Notes: generated from the letters alone by a model not told the origin. Positions 1-8,307 are shown, counted from the first letter of the stretch. The stretch: 39,147 bases of DNA from Dokdonella_A sp040005635 (GCA_040005635.1 JBDTYM010000035.1:1-39147), one strand, 5' to 3'. Program-made: numbers and translations.

Positions 1-512
1 AACTGCGACAGCGCGTTGATGAAATCCTCGGACAGGCCGTCGGAGAAATACTGCTGATCCTTGTCGCCGCTGTCATTGGCCAGCGGCAGCACGGCAATGG
101 ATTTTTGCGGAATCGTTGCCGCTGCGGGTATGGCGGCGAGCGCAGGCATGGTGTTTTTGCGTGGCACAAAGACGGCAGTCAACAACAACACCACCGCCAC
201 GCACAGCACGCCGATAATCCAGAAATCCAGCTTGCGGCCGGTATGCGCCGCGATCGATTCCGCCGGTGTGATTTCGCTCTCGCGCTGCAAACCGCCGGGC
301 GTGAATTCATAGAACCACGCGAACGCGAGCCAGAACGGGAAGCCGATGATCGCGGCGACCAGAAACCAGCGCGTGCTCCAGTCGGGCAACCCCACCGAGG
401 GCGCCAGTTGCGAGATACCCTGCGCAAGTGCCCACACCGCTGCGGCGTACAACGCGCCGGCCCGCAGCACGTTGCGACGCTTGAGTTCGCTGAAAAATGT
501 CGCTGCGATCAA
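1..512 (-). CDS. TolB-like membrane protein with FSELKRRNV N-terminus (partial, C-terminus off window)
   Basis: The gene runs off the left edge, so only about 170 N-terminal residues are visible. The translation opens with IAATFFSELKRRNVLRAG, followed by hydrophobic stretches near residues 18-38, 48-65 and 105-125, and then the soluble motif KSIAVLPLANDSGDKDQQYF and FSDGLSEDFINALSQ. That order (FSELKRRNV segment, membrane helices, TolB/FlgO-like 'SIAVLPF.N.S.D' domain) is known from large Xanthomonadales proteins that usually continue into TPR repeats. These are often annotated as TolB-like, adenylate-cyclase-related or TPR proteins, and their biochemical role is unsettled. No methionine fits the frame near the conserved start. 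I chose a TTG at 512; a GTG at 569 is the in-frame alternative and would add 19 residues unlike the family. The family assignment is secure; the start and function are not. Confidence 0.8.
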   Translation of the reverse strand, partial: MIAATFFSELKRRNVLRAGALYAAAVWALAQGISQLAPSVGLPDWSTRWFLVAAIIGFPFWLAFAWFYEFTPGGLQRESEITPAESIAAHTGRKLDFWIIGVLCVAVVLLLTAVFVPRKNTMPALAAIPAAATIPQKSIAVLPLANDSGDKDQQYFSDGLSEDFINALSQ

Positions 513-929
513 GCGACTGCCCCTGGGTCCGGATCCGCGGATCCATAGCGATCGATTGTGTACGGCCACATGAGGCCGCGCAAGCACGCGGACACGGGGG
601 ATGAGTGCAGATGGCCTTTGGCGTGCGCCCCGTGAGCATGCCACCGCCGATGTCGAGGCTCGCCGCTGACCGGCATGCCCGAAAGGGGACGGCCGCCAAG
701 GGCAGCAATGGGTCGAAACCAGCCTTTCATCATCGGCCAGCAGCGGCGATCTGACCATTCCAGAACCGTGATCACGCGCCGGCCCAAGCGCTCAACACGG
801 ATCAACGGAAAGGGCCGTGCGATCCAACCCCAGCTAGCTCACGCGGCGTGCGATAGCGTTCAGTGAACGGAAATCATCCGCGACATTGAGCTGCCGCTGC
901 TCGCGTGATACTTCGTCGATTCCTCTCAC
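513..929. other. Gene-free stretch upstream of two divergent genes
   Basis: No reading frame here resembles a protein. Apart from the short perfect palindrome at 531-544 next to the TolB-like gene, I see nothing recognisable. It presumably carries the promoters for the TolB-like gene (-) and the DUF11-type gene (+), but I could not pick out convincing -35/-10 pairs. Confidence 0.4.
531..544. repeat. Perfect 14-bp palindrome GGATCCGCGGATCC
   Basis: The sequence GGATCCGCGGATCC equals its own reverse complement. It lies 19-32 bases upstream of the proposed TTG start of the TolB-like gene. It could be an operator or chance; if the GTG at 569 is the true start it would be coding. Confidence 0.4.
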
Positions 930-986
930 TTGAACTCAGAGCCGGCGCGGACCGGCGTCACGAGTGCTGCCGTGCGTCCCATCGAA

Positions 987-3065
987 ATGTTGAAGCTCCT
1001 TGCCGCACTGGCGCTGATGGGCGCCAGCGTCCATGTGTGCGCAGAACCGTCTGCGCTGCCGACCGTCGTGAAGACGTTCAACCCGGCGAATATCGTCCTT
1101 GGCGACGACACCACGCTGACCATCACGTTGAACAATCCGAATGCCGTCGTCGCCACGTTGACGCACGATCTGGCCGACGTGATGCCGGCGCACATGCTCA
1201 TTTCCAATCCGGCCGGCGCCGGCACCACCTGCAACCATGGCGCGGTCACGGCAACGCCTGGCGCACAGACGGTGACCCTCAGCGACGACGGCACGGGTTC
1301 GGCCGTGCAGATCCCGGCTTCCGGTTCGTGCGTGGTGCAGGTGCGCGTCACCACCGACGCCGCCGGCAATCTCGTCAATACGATCCTCGCCGGCGATCTG
1401 CAGACCGACCACGGCAGCAATCCCGACGACGCCAATGCCACGTTGAACACGACGGCTACGGCACCGACTCTGGCAAAGACGTTCAATCCGGCGAACATCA
1501 CGCTCGGCGACGACACGACGTTGACGATCACCTTGAGCAACCCTGATCACGTTGCGGCGACACTCGCGTCCGATCTCGTCGACACGTTGCCGGCGGGCGC
1601 CACCCTGTCCGATCCCGCCGGTGCAGGTTCGACCTGCGCTGGCGGCAACGTGGTGGCTACGCCCGGCGCCGACAGCGTGACGCTGGCGGCTGGCGCCGCG
1701 ATTCCCGCGGGCGGCTCGTGCGTCGTACAAGTGCGCGTAACGACCGACGCGCCGGGCGACTTCACCAATCTCATCGCCGCAGGGGATTTGCAGACCGATC
1801 TCGGCAGCAACCCCGACGATGCCGAGGCAACACTCAACGTCACGGGCGTGCCGCCGACCGTTGCCAAGACATTCAACCCTGACGCCATGGCCGTCGGCGA
1901 CACCAGCACGCTGACGATCACGCTGCACAATACCGACCATCGCGCCGCGACGCTGGCGGCCGACCTGGTCGATCACCTGCCAACGCATGTCGTCGTCGCG
2001 GCGCCCGCCGGTGCCGGCTCGACCTGTGCTGGCGGGGCCATCGTCGCAACTCCCGGGGCAGACACCGTGACGCTCGGCAACGGCGCAGCGATTCCCGCTG
2101 CGGGCTCGTGCGTGATCCAGGTGCGAGTCGATGCAACGTCTCCGGGGACATTCACCAATACCATCGCGGCGGGCGCTTTGCAGACTGACCTTGGCGACAA
2201 TCCCGATGCGGCCAGTGCGACGCTTGCTGCAACGGCGACAGCGCCGGGCCTTTCCAAGAACTTTGCTCCGACGAGCATCGGTGCGCATGACCTCGCAACG
2301 CTGACCCTCACGCTCGCCAACAGCAACGCGGCCGCCGCCACCGTTGCTGCCCCCTTGACCGACACGCTGCCCTCGTTGCTGACGGTCGCCAATCCATCGC
2401 TGGTTGCAACGACCTGCGCAGGCGGCAATGTGTCGGCCCCCGCCGGGGGTGCCGTCGTCACATTGGCTGCAGGCGCGCAGATCCCCGCTCACGGCAGTTG
2501 TTCGGTCACGCTCGCCGTGACGTCGACGACACCGGGGTCCTACACCAATACGATGGCTGCGGGCACACTGATAACCGACTTCGGCGCCAACGCGGCGCCG
2601 GCCCAGGCAAGCTTGCTGGTCGACTCCGCTCCAACGCCGTATCCCCCGGCTCTCGCGAAAGGATTCGCGCCCGCCCATGTCGATAGTTCGGGCAGCAGTC
2701 GCCTGACCCTTGCCCTGTACAACGCCAATGCGTCATCCGCGACCTTGACGTCCGCGCTCGTCGACGTCCTGCCGACGGGCCTGGCAATTGCCGATCCGGC
2801 CATGCCGACGACGACCTGCCTCAGCGGTCATGTCGTGGCAAGCCCGGGAGGCAGCGACGTCACCCTCGATGCCGGCGCACATATTCCTTCTGGCAGCTGC
2901 GTGATCGCTGTGTCGGTGACCTCGAGCATCGTCGGCAGCTATTCCAATCACCTCGCAGCCGGCGCGTTGCAGACCGATGACGGCCACAACGGCGCCGATG
3001 CGAACGCCACCCTCTTCGTGCAACCACGCACCGACGAGATCTTTGCCAACGGGTTCGATCCATGA
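987..3065 (+). CDS. Secreted five-repeat DUF11-type surface protein with C-terminal IFANGFD motif
   Basis: The 692-residue product begins with a signal peptide (MLKLLAALALMGASVHVCA) and then carries five tandem beta-sandwich-like repeats of about 131 residues, starting near residues 24, 159, 289, 420 and 553. Each repeat opens with a 'xxKTFNPxxIxxGDxxTLTITLxN' pattern and contains a Cys pair ('TTC' or 'STC', then 'GSCVVQVRV'), probably a disulfide. This matches DUF11/isopeptide-like repeats of bacterial surface proteins. Repeats 1 and 2 are very similar at DNA level, suggesting recent duplication. The protein ends in DEIFANGFDP, a tail shared with other secreted proteins in this window. The frame is open from a TTG at 930, but the ATG at 987 directly precedes the signal peptide, so I prefer it. 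The stop codon overlaps the next ATG (ATGA), indicating co-translation with the Sel1-repeat gene. The role (adhesion, matrix or envelope) is inference. Confidence 0.8.
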   Translation: MLKLLAALALMGASVHVCAEPSALPTVVKTFNPANIVLGDDTTLTITLNNPNAVVATLTHDLADVMPAHMLISNPAGAGTTCNHGAVTATPGAQTVTLSDDGTGSAVQIPASGSCVVQVRVTTDAAGNLVNTILAGDLQTDHGSNPDDANATLNTTATAPTLAKTFNPANITLGDDTTLTITLSNPDHVAATLASDLVDTLPAGATLSDPAGAGSTCAGGNVVATPGADSVTLAAGAAIPAGGSCVVQVRVTTDAPGDFTNLIAAGDLQTDLGSNPDDAEATLNVTGVPPTVAKTFNPDAMAVGDTSTLTITLHNTDHRAATLAADLVDHLPTHVVVAAPAGAGSTCAGGAIVATPGADTVTLGNGAAIPAAGSCVIQVRVDATSPGTFTNTIAAGALQTDLGDNPDAASATLAATATAPGLSKNFAPTSIGAHDLATLTLTLANSNAAAATVAAPLTDTLPSLLTVANPSLVATTCAGGNVSAPAGGAVVTLAAGAQIPAHGSCSVTLAVTSTTPGSYTNTMAAGTLITDFGANAAPAQASLLVDSAPTPYPPALAKGFAPAHVDSSGSSRLTLALYNANASSATLTSALVDVLPTGLAIADPAMPTTTCLSGHVVASPGGSDVTLDAGAHIPSGSCVIAVSVTSSIVGSYSNHLAAGALQTDDGHNGADANATLFVQPRTDEIFANGFDP

Positions 3066-4333
3066 TGACTCCTCGCCGCACGCACACCCGCGCCACGAAA
3101 GCCATGCTCGCCCATTGTCGAAGAGCCCTTGTCTTGGCCTTGATGCTCAGCGCAACCTACCCGGGCGAGACGCACGCCGGGCTGGTCGATGACTGGCTCG
3201 TTTGCAAACAGGATGTGTTGCCGCGCCTGCACGGACAATCGCCCAGCGATGCAGCCGCGCAATACTGCATGGGTCTCGGATACATGACCGGGCAGCTCAC
3301 CGGGCAACGCGATCGTGCGGCCGCCGCACAATGGTTTGCGCGTGCAGCGGAACAGGGCAACGCCGGCGCCGAGGTCGCGCTCGGCTACGACTATGAAAAA
3401 GGCTATGGCGGCGCCGCGGACGCGACCAAGGCCATCGCCTGGTATCGCAAGGCGGCCGCTCAGGGCAGCGCCGATGGATTGTTCAACCTCGGGCGCGCCT
3501 ATCAGTACGGCATCGGCGTGGCTGCCGATGTGGCACAGGCGCATGCCTATTACGACCAGGCCGCCAATCACGGGAGCAAGGAGGCCCGCGAGGCACTCGG
3601 TTCGACTCAAGATGCCTATGCGCAGGCCAAGCAACTCTACGACGCCAAGAACTATGTCGAAGGTTCGCGGCGCATGCTGCAAGCCGCCGAGGCCGGCAAT
3701 GCCCGGGCGCAATTCATGATCGGCACTGCCTACGAGTTCGGCAGCGGCGTTGCCGTCGACCTGGGTCAAGCCGCTTTCTGGTACGAAAAAGCTGCGGCGC
3801 AAGGCGATGCGAAGGCTCAGAAAAATCTAGGATCACTCTATGAGGCAGGCGCAGGCGTACCTGAGAACTGGGCGCTGGCTGTGGCGTGGTACCGCAAGAG
3901 CGCCGAGCAGCACGACGCGGATGGAGAATTCGCGCTCGGCCGCATGTACCAATTCGGCATGGCCGTCCCGCAGGATCGACAGACGGCCATCCAATGGTTT
4001 CAGCGCGCGGGCGACCTCGGTCATGCCCAGGCCAAATACTTCGCCCATTGGCTGAGCGATTCGACCAACAGCATTGGCTTTCGCAATGACGAGGAGCATC
4101 AGCTCGTCATTGGCACCAAGCTGCGCTTCGCCGGCAATCTGATGGGCGGCGACCCCGCCGGAGTCGCGTTCAACAACTCGGCCGAACGCACGAACTGGCT
4201 GAATGGCCAGCGGCGTCAGGCCGACTACACCGAAGCGCACACGATGTGGCAGATCCGCAAGAACAACTACGACCAGTGCATGGCCGGCACGAAGGAGAAC
4301 TGCAGCATGCCTGGGCCGCCTCCCGCACATTGA
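3062..4333 (+). CDS. Secreted Sel1-repeat (TPR-like) protein
   Basis: This 423-residue protein has a basic N-terminus and a hydrophobic segment (ALVLALMLSATYPGETHAG), consistent with export. It then has six or so Sel1-like helical repeats, visible as 'GNAGAEVALGYDYEKGYGG', 'GSADGLFNLGRAYQYGIGV', 'GNARAQFMIGTAYEFGSGV', 'GDAKAQKNLGSLYEAGAGV' and 'HDADGEFALGRMYQFGMAV', each followed by an A.WY.KAA type helix. A C-terminal tail of about 90 residues (from about residue 335) has no repeat and no family I recognise. Sel1 repeats are protein-interaction scaffolds. The start overlaps the stop of the DUF11-type gene by four bases, so the two are probably translated together and may act together at the cell surface. 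An internal ATG at 3104 is an alternative start that still keeps the signal peptide. Confidence 0.82.
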   Translation: MMTPRRTHTRATKAMLAHCRRALVLALMLSATYPGETHAGLVDDWLVCKQDVLPRLHGQSPSDAAAQYCMGLGYMTGQLTGQRDRAAAAQWFARAAEQGNAGAEVALGYDYEKGYGGAADATKAIAWYRKAAAQGSADGLFNLGRAYQYGIGVAADVAQAHAYYDQAANHGSKEAREALGSTQDAYAQAKQLYDAKNYVEGSRRMLQAAEAGNARAQFMIGTAYEFGSGVAVDLGQAAFWYEKAAAQGDAKAQKNLGSLYEAGAGVPENWALAVAWYRKSAEQHDADGEFALGRMYQFGMAVPQDRQTAIQWFQRAGDLGHAQAKYFAHWLSDSTNSIGFRNDEEHQLVIGTKLRFAGNLMGGDPAGVAFNNSAERTNWLNGQRRQADYTEAHTMWQIRKNNYDQCMAGTKENCSMPGPPPAH

Positions 4334-4626
4334 ACGTAGAACCGCGCGTAGCCACTCCTCCCGCACGTCCAGCCCCCTGAGGCAGCTCGCTGAATCTTCG
4401 ACCCGGACGGTACTTCGTATCTGCTGTTCGTTCTCCGGGATCGACTGATCGAACCTCGAAAGCATCGACACTCCCGACGACGCCGGGCAGCGGCTGTCGC
4501 GTTGCGCTCCGGCTAGCCCTCGCCACGCTGCCCTGCTTGAGATTCACGAATGTCCGCGTTGGGTCGTAAGCGGGCAGCTAGCAGATTGGTAGGGGATGCG
4601 TGGCCGCAATATGATGGGTCGCAGCG

Positions 4627-4694
4627 GCGGCCAGACTATGCTTTCACCCACAGTTCTATGGATGCAAGTGTGAGTGAAAGCGTACTTTGGCCGC
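4627..4694. repeat. 68-bp imperfect inverted-repeat (hairpin) element
   Basis: The outer arms read GCGGCCAGACTATGCTTTCAC on the left, against GCGGCCAAAGTACGCTTTCAC for the reverse complement of the right. Those arms match at 17 or 18 of 21 positions, continue into CCACA/TCACA, and leave a loop of about 15 bases. Such a long foldback with conserved ends looks like a REP/MITE-type unit rather than a terminator, because no T-tract follows. I do not recognise a named family. Confidence 0.5.
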
Positions 4695-4801
4695 AGGCCT
4701 GAGGTTCATCGAGTCGTGGTTTCCACGCGCTCGCCCGATCGCATCTGCCTAGTTCGCTTGCGACCCATAGCGGTCATGCAGTTCCATACGAAGACATTGA
4801 G

Positions 4802-4990
4802 CTAGGGCAACGCTGAATAAGTCTCCACCTGACGTCGTTCCCGCGAAAGCGGAAGCGCTTTTCAACAGCGAAGCTGGTCAATCCAATTTGCTTTTGTTTC
4901 AAGAGGCTAAGATCAAGATGGATGATCGGCCATGCGGCCGTTGAAAACCCCGCTTTCGCGGGAATGACGACTTATTCAGCATTGCCCTAG
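4802..4990. mobile_element. 189-bp MITE-like element with near-perfect terminal inverted repeats
   Basis: The ends read CTAG followed by GGGCAACGCTGAATAAGTC on the left, and the mirror of CTAG GGGCAATGCTGAATAAGTC on the right: 22 bases with a single difference. CTAG at both ends fits a 4-bp YTAR target duplication as known for IS5-family elements, and the arm resembles IS5-group ends; that relationship is inference. Just inside each arm is a copy of the CGTTCCCGCGAAAGCGG / CATTCCCGCGAAAGCGGG repeat also seen at 24434 and 38247. No transposase frame is present, so the element would be non-autonomous. Confidence 0.7.
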
Positions 4991-5130
4991 AGATATTGGA
5001 GCTATGGCTGCGGGCTTACCGCACCGCTAGGCGGCCGCGGATGGCAAGAAGTGGCCGGCAGCTGCCCGCCGCACGGCGCACTGTCTCCGCATCGCGTTCG
5101 AGACCAGTTCCGTGGCGAAGGGACCTAGCG

Positions 5131-5421
5131 TTACTGGCAGCGAAATTCTACGGTCGCGCGGGCTAACTTGCCGGGCGCAGCGAGCGTGCCGGGCTTGGCG
5201 TCGTTTTCGCTGGAAGCAATCACGACGGCAGACTTGCCGCGTCGCTTGCAATACTCATCGGCGTCCTCTACGAGGCGGGCCTTTTCTTGGGCGCCGCTGC
5301 TCAAATGCGCGGACGACCCGGTGACCATAAACGCCCCATCGCGCGTGGGCGTGACGAACGACCTTGTTCCGCACCCGGCCACCGCAAGTGTCGCGAGGCA
5401 AATTGCAATGCGTAAAGACAT
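5131..5421 (-). CDS. Small putative lipoprotein
   Basis: The 96-residue product has a short basic N-terminus, a hydrophobic core and a lipobox (LAVAGC, Cys17), so it should be a lipid-anchored envelope protein. The mature part includes the segments SFVTPTRDGAFMVTG and DADEYCKRRGKSAVVI and ends in ARATVEFRCQ. Similar small lipoproteins of unknown function are common in Xanthomonadales. A GAAGGA ribosome-binding site sits about eight bases upstream of the ATG. It stands alone on the minus strand, downstream of the MITE-like element when read on the plus strand. Confidence 0.72.
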   Translation of the reverse strand: MSLRIAICLATLAVAGCGTRSFVTPTRDGAFMVTGSSAHLSSGAQEKARLVEDADEYCKRRGKSAVVIASSENDAKPGTLAAPGKLARATVEFRCQ

Positions 5422-5693
5422 GTACGTTTCCTTCTCTTTGATAGGGGCTCATCTATTTGAACAGCCGGTCCGCATGAGCAACGGGACAGCGGTCACGGGT
5501 TGCCGCGGCTTGAGTTGCCAAGAGCGCAAGGTACACCTGCTCGGGCCTTTTGCGATCAAACACGATCCGCGTCGCGAGCATGATGCTTTGAGCAGCGGCA
5601 TGGCGGCAGCAGCGAGCGGACGGTCAGACGCGCTAGCCGAGGCGGCGCGACACCCGCGCTTGCAAAACACGAAGCCGCGATGGCGCCGTTTGG

Positions 5694-6734
5694 CTAGGTC
5701 GCCGGCTTCCCCACGCGCGCCGTCGAATCGCGGATCACCAGCTGCGGACTGAAACCGCGATTGATCGGCGCCGCCGCACCCGCGCTCGGGCGCAGCTCGG
5801 CGATCAGGCGCAACGCGGCGTGACGCGCGATGTCCTCGGTCGCCTGCTTGGCGGTGGTCAGCGCCGGCCAGCTTTGTTTCGAGAACGGGCTGTCCTCGAA
5901 TCCGGCAATCGACAATTCGTACGGCACGTCGATGCCATTCGCCTTTGCCGCGGCGAGCACGCCAGCGGCAATCTCGTCGTTCGAGCCGAAGATCGCGGTC
6001 GGTCGCTCGCGCAACGCGAACAGGCGGCGTGCGCCGCGGAAGCCGTCGTCGAACGAAAAGTCGCCCGGGATCACCAGCTTCTTGTCGAGCGGGATGTCGT
6101 ACGCCTTCAGCGCGGCTTCGTAGCCCTTGAAGCGTTCCGGGCTGGAACGGTGCGCTTCGCTGCCCCAGAGGAAGCCGATCCGCTGATGGCCGAGCTGGAT
6201 CAGATGCTCGGTGATGTCGTAGGCGGCGTCGCGGTCATCGACATACACGCACGGGTAGCCGTCGTTCGGATCCTCGGCTGCCGAGATGATGCGCACGAAC
6301 TTGATCTCGTTGGCCGCGAGGTAGCGGATCAAGTCCATGCGTTCGGACATCGGCGGTGCCAGCACCAGGCCGGCGAGTCGCGAGCGGCGCACGAGTTCGC
6401 GCAGTTCGTCGGCGAGATCGGGCACGGTCGAGTCGCAGGGATGGATCTGCAGACCGAAGCCCTGGTCGCGGCACGCGGCGAGCACGCCATTCTGCACGCT
6501 GATCACGTAGTACGGATTCGGGTTGTCGTAGACCAGGCCGAGTGCATACGAGGTGGCGCCGCGCAGGCTGCGGGCGGACTGATCCGGCTCGTAGTTGAGT
6601 TCGGTCACCGCGCGGCGCACGCGTTCGCGCGTTTCGTCGCGCACCGACAATTCGTTGTTGATCACGCGCGAAACGGTCTTCAGCGACACCTTCGCGCGTC
6701 GCGCGACATCCTTGATCGTGGGTCGGTTCACCAT
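5694..6734 (-). CDS. LacI-family transcriptional regulator of the amino-sugar cluster
   Basis: The N-terminus (PTIKDVARRAKVSLKTVSRV, residues 5-24) is a canonical LacI helix-turn-helix, followed by the hinge region and a periplasmic-binding-protein-like sensor domain (from 'ALGLVYDNPNPYYVISV' to 'LSIAGFEDSPFSKQSWPALTT'), typical for the family at about 345 residues. I start it at the ATG at 6734, which places the HTH at the very N-terminus and has AAGG seven bases upstream; an in-frame GTG at 6755 would add seven residues. It is encoded just downstream of the MFS transporter on the same strand. The likely targets are the two LacI-type palindromes at 8144-8157 and 8294-8307. By analogy to LacI-type NagR regulators of Xanthomonadales it may respond to GlcNAc or a derivative; the ligand is inference. 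Confidence 0.9.
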   Translation of the reverse strand: MVNRPTIKDVARRAKVSLKTVSRVINNELSVRDETRERVRRAVTELNYEPDQSARSLRGATSYALGLVYDNPNPYYVISVQNGVLAACRDQGFGLQIHPCDSTVPDLADELRELVRRSRLAGLVLAPPMSERMDLIRYLAANEIKFVRIISAAEDPNDGYPCVYVDDRDAAYDITEHLIQLGHQRIGFLWGSEAHRSSPERFKGYEAALKAYDIPLDKKLVIPGDFSFDDGFRGARRLFALRERPTAIFGSNDEIAAGVLAAAKANGIDVPYELSIAGFEDSPFSKQSWPALTTAKQATEDIARHAALRLIAELRPSAGAAAPINRGFSPQLVIRDSTARVGKPAT

Positions 6735-6795
6735 GAGTGCCTTGCGCGGTTTCACGGCATCCTAGCGGACGTTCCGCCGGATAGCGAAACCCCGT

Positions 6796-8076
6796 CTAGC
6801 CGGCACGCCCGGCGCGATAGCCGCGCAATGCGTAGAAGAGGATATACAGGTAGCAGGGCAGCATGATCAGCACGAACACGAGCTGGAAATCATGCCGCTC
6901 GCGCAGCAGTGCGAATGCCTGCGGAATGATCGCGCCGCCCGCGATGCCCATCACGAGCAGGGCCGAGCCGGTTTCAGTGAGACGGCCAAGGCCTGCGATC
7001 GCGAGCGGGAAGATCGCCGGCCACATCATCGCGTTGGCGAAGCCGAGCGCGGCGACGAAGCCGACCGAGACATAGCCATGACTGAGGAACGCGCCGATCG
7101 ACAGCAGCGCGCCGAGTACCGCGGACAATGCGAGATAGCGCGCCTGCGAAATGAAACGCGGAATCGTCAGCAGGCCGACGACATAGCCGACCAGCATCGC
7201 GGCGAGCGTGAACGAGGTGAAGAACTTGGTCTCGTCCACCGGCAGGCCGAAGCTGCGCCCGTAGGTGCCGATCGCATCGCCGGCCATCACCTCGACGCCG
7301 ACGTAGACGAACAGGCACAGCACACCGAGCCACAGATGCGGATAGGCGAACAAGCCCTTGGCGTCGGCACGGCCTTCGTCGCTCGCGCGATTGAAATCGG
7401 ACGCGCGGATTTCCGGCAACGGCGATTTCGCGATCCACACGCCGAGTAGCGCGAGCAGACCCGCCATCACCAGATAGGGCACGTGCACGCGTGCGGCAAA
7501 CCCATCGAGCAGCGCGGCTTTGCTGACGGCATCCGCAGCCAGAACCTGCGTCTTGAGATCGCCGAGGCCGTGCATGACCAGCGCACCGATCAGCAGCGGC
7601 GCGAGGATGCCGGCCACCTTGTTGCAGATGCCCATGAATGCGATGCGCTGCGCGGCGCTCTCGATCGGACCGAGGATGCTGATGTAGGGATTCACTGCGG
7701 TCTGCAGCAATGCGAGTCCAGCGCCGATGACGAACAGGCCGGACAAGGCCCCCGGGTACCAGCGCCGCACGGCGAATTCGCCGAACACCGCCGCACCGAT
7801 CGCCATCACGAACAGGCCGAGCGCCATGCCGCGTTTCATGCCGCTGCGCGCGAGGATCCACGAGGCAGGCAGCGCGAGGAAAAAGTACGAGAGATAGAAC
7901 ACCATCAGCACGAGGAAGGCGTTGACGGTATTCAGATCGAACGCGACTTCGACGAACTGGATCAGCGGTCCGTTGAGCCAGGTCACGAAACCGACGATGA
8001 AGAACAGCAGGCCGATGATCAGCATCGGCGTGCGGGTATCGCGCGAACTCGGCGCGGCGGTGGCGACGGCTGACAT
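6796..8076 (-). CDS. FucP/GluP/NagP-type sugar MFS transporter
   Basis: This polytopic protein of 426 residues shows about 12 hydrophobic segments. Its first helix contains FFIVGFVTWLNGPLIQF, the signature of the fucose/glucose-galactose permease branch of the MFS; 'QTAVNPYISILGP' is the second hallmark of that branch. It would import a monosaccharide with protons across the inner membrane. Next to a GH20 hexosaminidase and a kinase, the probable substrate is N-acetylglucosamine (NagP-like), but glucose cannot be excluded. The start at 8076 has an excellent AAGGGGAG site five bases upstream; the upstream in-frame ATG at 8115 lacks one. Transcription diverges from the kinase gene, with an operator 75 bases upstream. 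Confidence 0.9.
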   Translation of the reverse strand: MSAVATAAPSSRDTRTPMLIIGLLFFIVGFVTWLNGPLIQFVEVAFDLNTVNAFLVLMVFYLSYFFLALPASWILARSGMKRGMALGLFVMAIGAAVFGEFAVRRWYPGALSGLFVIGAGLALLQTAVNPYISILGPIESAAQRIAFMGICNKVAGILAPLLIGALVMHGLGDLKTQVLAADAVSKAALLDGFAARVHVPYLVMAGLLALLGVWIAKSPLPEIRASDFNRASDEGRADAKGLFAYPHLWLGVLCLFVYVGVEVMAGDAIGTYGRSFGLPVDETKFFTSFTLAAMLVGYVVGLLTIPRFISQARYLALSAVLGALLSIGAFLSHGYVSVGFVAALGFANAMMWPAIFPLAIAGLGRLTETGSALLVMGIAGGAIIPQAFALLRERHDFQLVFVLIMLPCYLYILFYALRGYRAGRAG

Positions 8077-8143
8077 CGGTGCTCCCCTTGGCTGCAGTGG
8101 CGCGGCGGCGATCATTCCCGCTTGTCTATCGACGATGCAAACG

Positions 8144-8157
8144 TAGCAACGTTGTCA
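8144..8157. promoter_or_regulatory. Putative LacI-type operator (imperfect) upstream of the MFS gene
   Basis: TAGCAACGTTGTCA matches the perfect palindrome at 8294-8307 in 12 of 14 positions and shares its CAACGTTGTCA core. Its centre lies about 75 bases upstream of the transporter start. LacI-family sites typically have a central CG like this one. It is the probable control site for the leftward promoter. Confidence 0.65.
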
Positions 8158-8293
8158 TCCGTGCGCCAGTCCGGCCAGCGTTCCTGCTGCCCGACGGCGC
8201 CAGCAAGGCCCGCCGTGGCAGCGCAGACGCGCTGGCGCGACTCGGCCGAACCCTACTTGCATTGCCGTTCCGCGTCATTTTGCAGTGCAATGT

Positions 8294-8307
8294 TGACAAC
8301 GTTGTCA
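8294..8307. promoter_or_regulatory. Putative LacI-type operator, perfect palindrome TGACAACGTTGTCA
   Basis: This 14-bp sequence is its own reverse complement with a central CG, as expected for a LacI-family operator. It overlaps a TTGACA hexamer (8293-8298) that could be a -35 element, although no good -10 is at the right distance. Its centre is about 79 bases upstream of the kinase GTG and exactly 150 bases from the centre of the second operator, so each divergent gene has one site. Confidence 0.75.

Larger units (their letters stand above)
4334..5130. other. About 800-bp gene-free region carrying two repeat elements
   Basis: No convincing protein is encoded here on either strand. The region contains a 68-bp imperfect hairpin element (4627-4694) and a 189-bp MITE-like element (4802-4990), described separately. 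The rest shows nothing recognisable. Confidence 0.5.

Noticed and set aside
936..2678. 580-residue open frame on the minus strand opposite the DUF11-type gene
   Set aside because: It is Arg/Gly/His-rich without any domain or signal and mirrors the codon bias of the real plus-strand gene.
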